DNA of 64,000 nucleotides, taken from positions 620,001-684,000 of the forward strand of contig CAWHZD010000006.1 in NCBI GenBank assembly GCA_963833745.1, given 5' to 3'. Under the pieces are notes generated by a model, which ran no database searches, was not told the DNA's origin, and saw nothing but the letters and a program-made list of their open reading frames with translations. Made by a program: the position numbers and the translations under genes. The stretch is from AP-15 sp963833745. Its GTDB lineage: Bacteria; Pseudomonadota; Alphaproteobacteria; ATCC43930; CGMCC-115725. This document shows positions 63,997 through 64,000 of this stretch, in pieces (position 1 is the stretch's first letter; each line of letters opens with the position of its first letter).

Positions 63997-64000
63997 AGCG

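Overview
The window is GC-rich, densely packed bacterial chromosome with no rRNA, tRNA or CRISPR array that I could recognise. A DUF2852 gene, a RibBA whose GTP cyclohydrolase half lacks its zinc ligands, a PqiABC operon, MlaA, a PEP-CTERM protein and many acyl-CoA and aromatic catabolism genes point to a soil or freshwater alphaproteobacterium, possibly of Rhodospirillales or Hyphomicrobiales affinity. This is inference; no ribosomal marker is present. Many genes carry single-base frameshifts that disappear when two reading frames are joined, several at homopolymers. The sequence may therefore be an uncultured assembly with residual indels, but one block (15.4-18.9 kb) also has in-frame stops and looks truly decayed.

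Layout. 1-9.2 kb: catabolic oxidoreductases (FAD dehydrogenase, VOC protein, broken Baeyer-Villiger-type monooxygenase, a VapBC pair, two luciferase-like monooxygenases, an amidohydrolase, an acyl-CoA-dehydrogenase-fold monooxygenase). 9.3-12.9 kb: pqiB-pqiC-pqiA with 4-bp overlaps. 13.2-18.9 kb: enoyl-CoA hydratase, DUF2852, a TetR regulator with two matching operators, a decayed EmrAB-type pump and a frameshifted methyltransferase. 19-23.5 kb: phosphoesterase, frameshifted NHL propeller, HupE/UreJ protein, haloacid dehalogenase. 23.7-25.5 kb: a vapBC locus whose toxin is beheaded by about 1.26 kb holding an RHS remnant bracketed by 42-bp inverted repeats. 25.5-34.4 kb: MmgE/PrpD, transporter, DUF4126, acyl-CoA synthetase, 2-hydroxyacid dehydrogenase, DAO oxidase, hemolysin III. 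34.5-41.8 kb: amidohydrolase, second VapBC, dienelactone hydrolase, thioesterase, ornithine cyclodeaminase-like gene, MlaA. 41.8-48.4 kb: a minus-strand run of acyl-CoA ligase, SDR, phosphotransferase-DUF6285 fusion, RibBA and an MFS carrier.

48.4-51.8 kb holds a GNAT acetyltransferase, a DUF6916 protein, three tandem phage-tail-collar (microcystin-dependent-protein-like) paralogs and a PEP-CTERM protein. With no other phage genes nearby, this is the best candidate here for an uncharacterised cell-surface system.

53.3-64 kb is an aromatic catabolic island. A benzoate-CoA ligase is divergent from boxC and boxB (aerobic epoxybenzoyl-CoA pathway; boxA not in the window), followed by a PhoH-like ATPase. 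A tight plus-strand run then carries a DapA-type aldolase, a gentisate-dioxygenase-family ring-cleavage enzyme, a salicylate-hydroxylase-type FAD monooxygenase and a gamma-glutamyltransferase. The first two together resemble a hydroxynaphthoate or gentisate ring-cleavage plus aldolase module.
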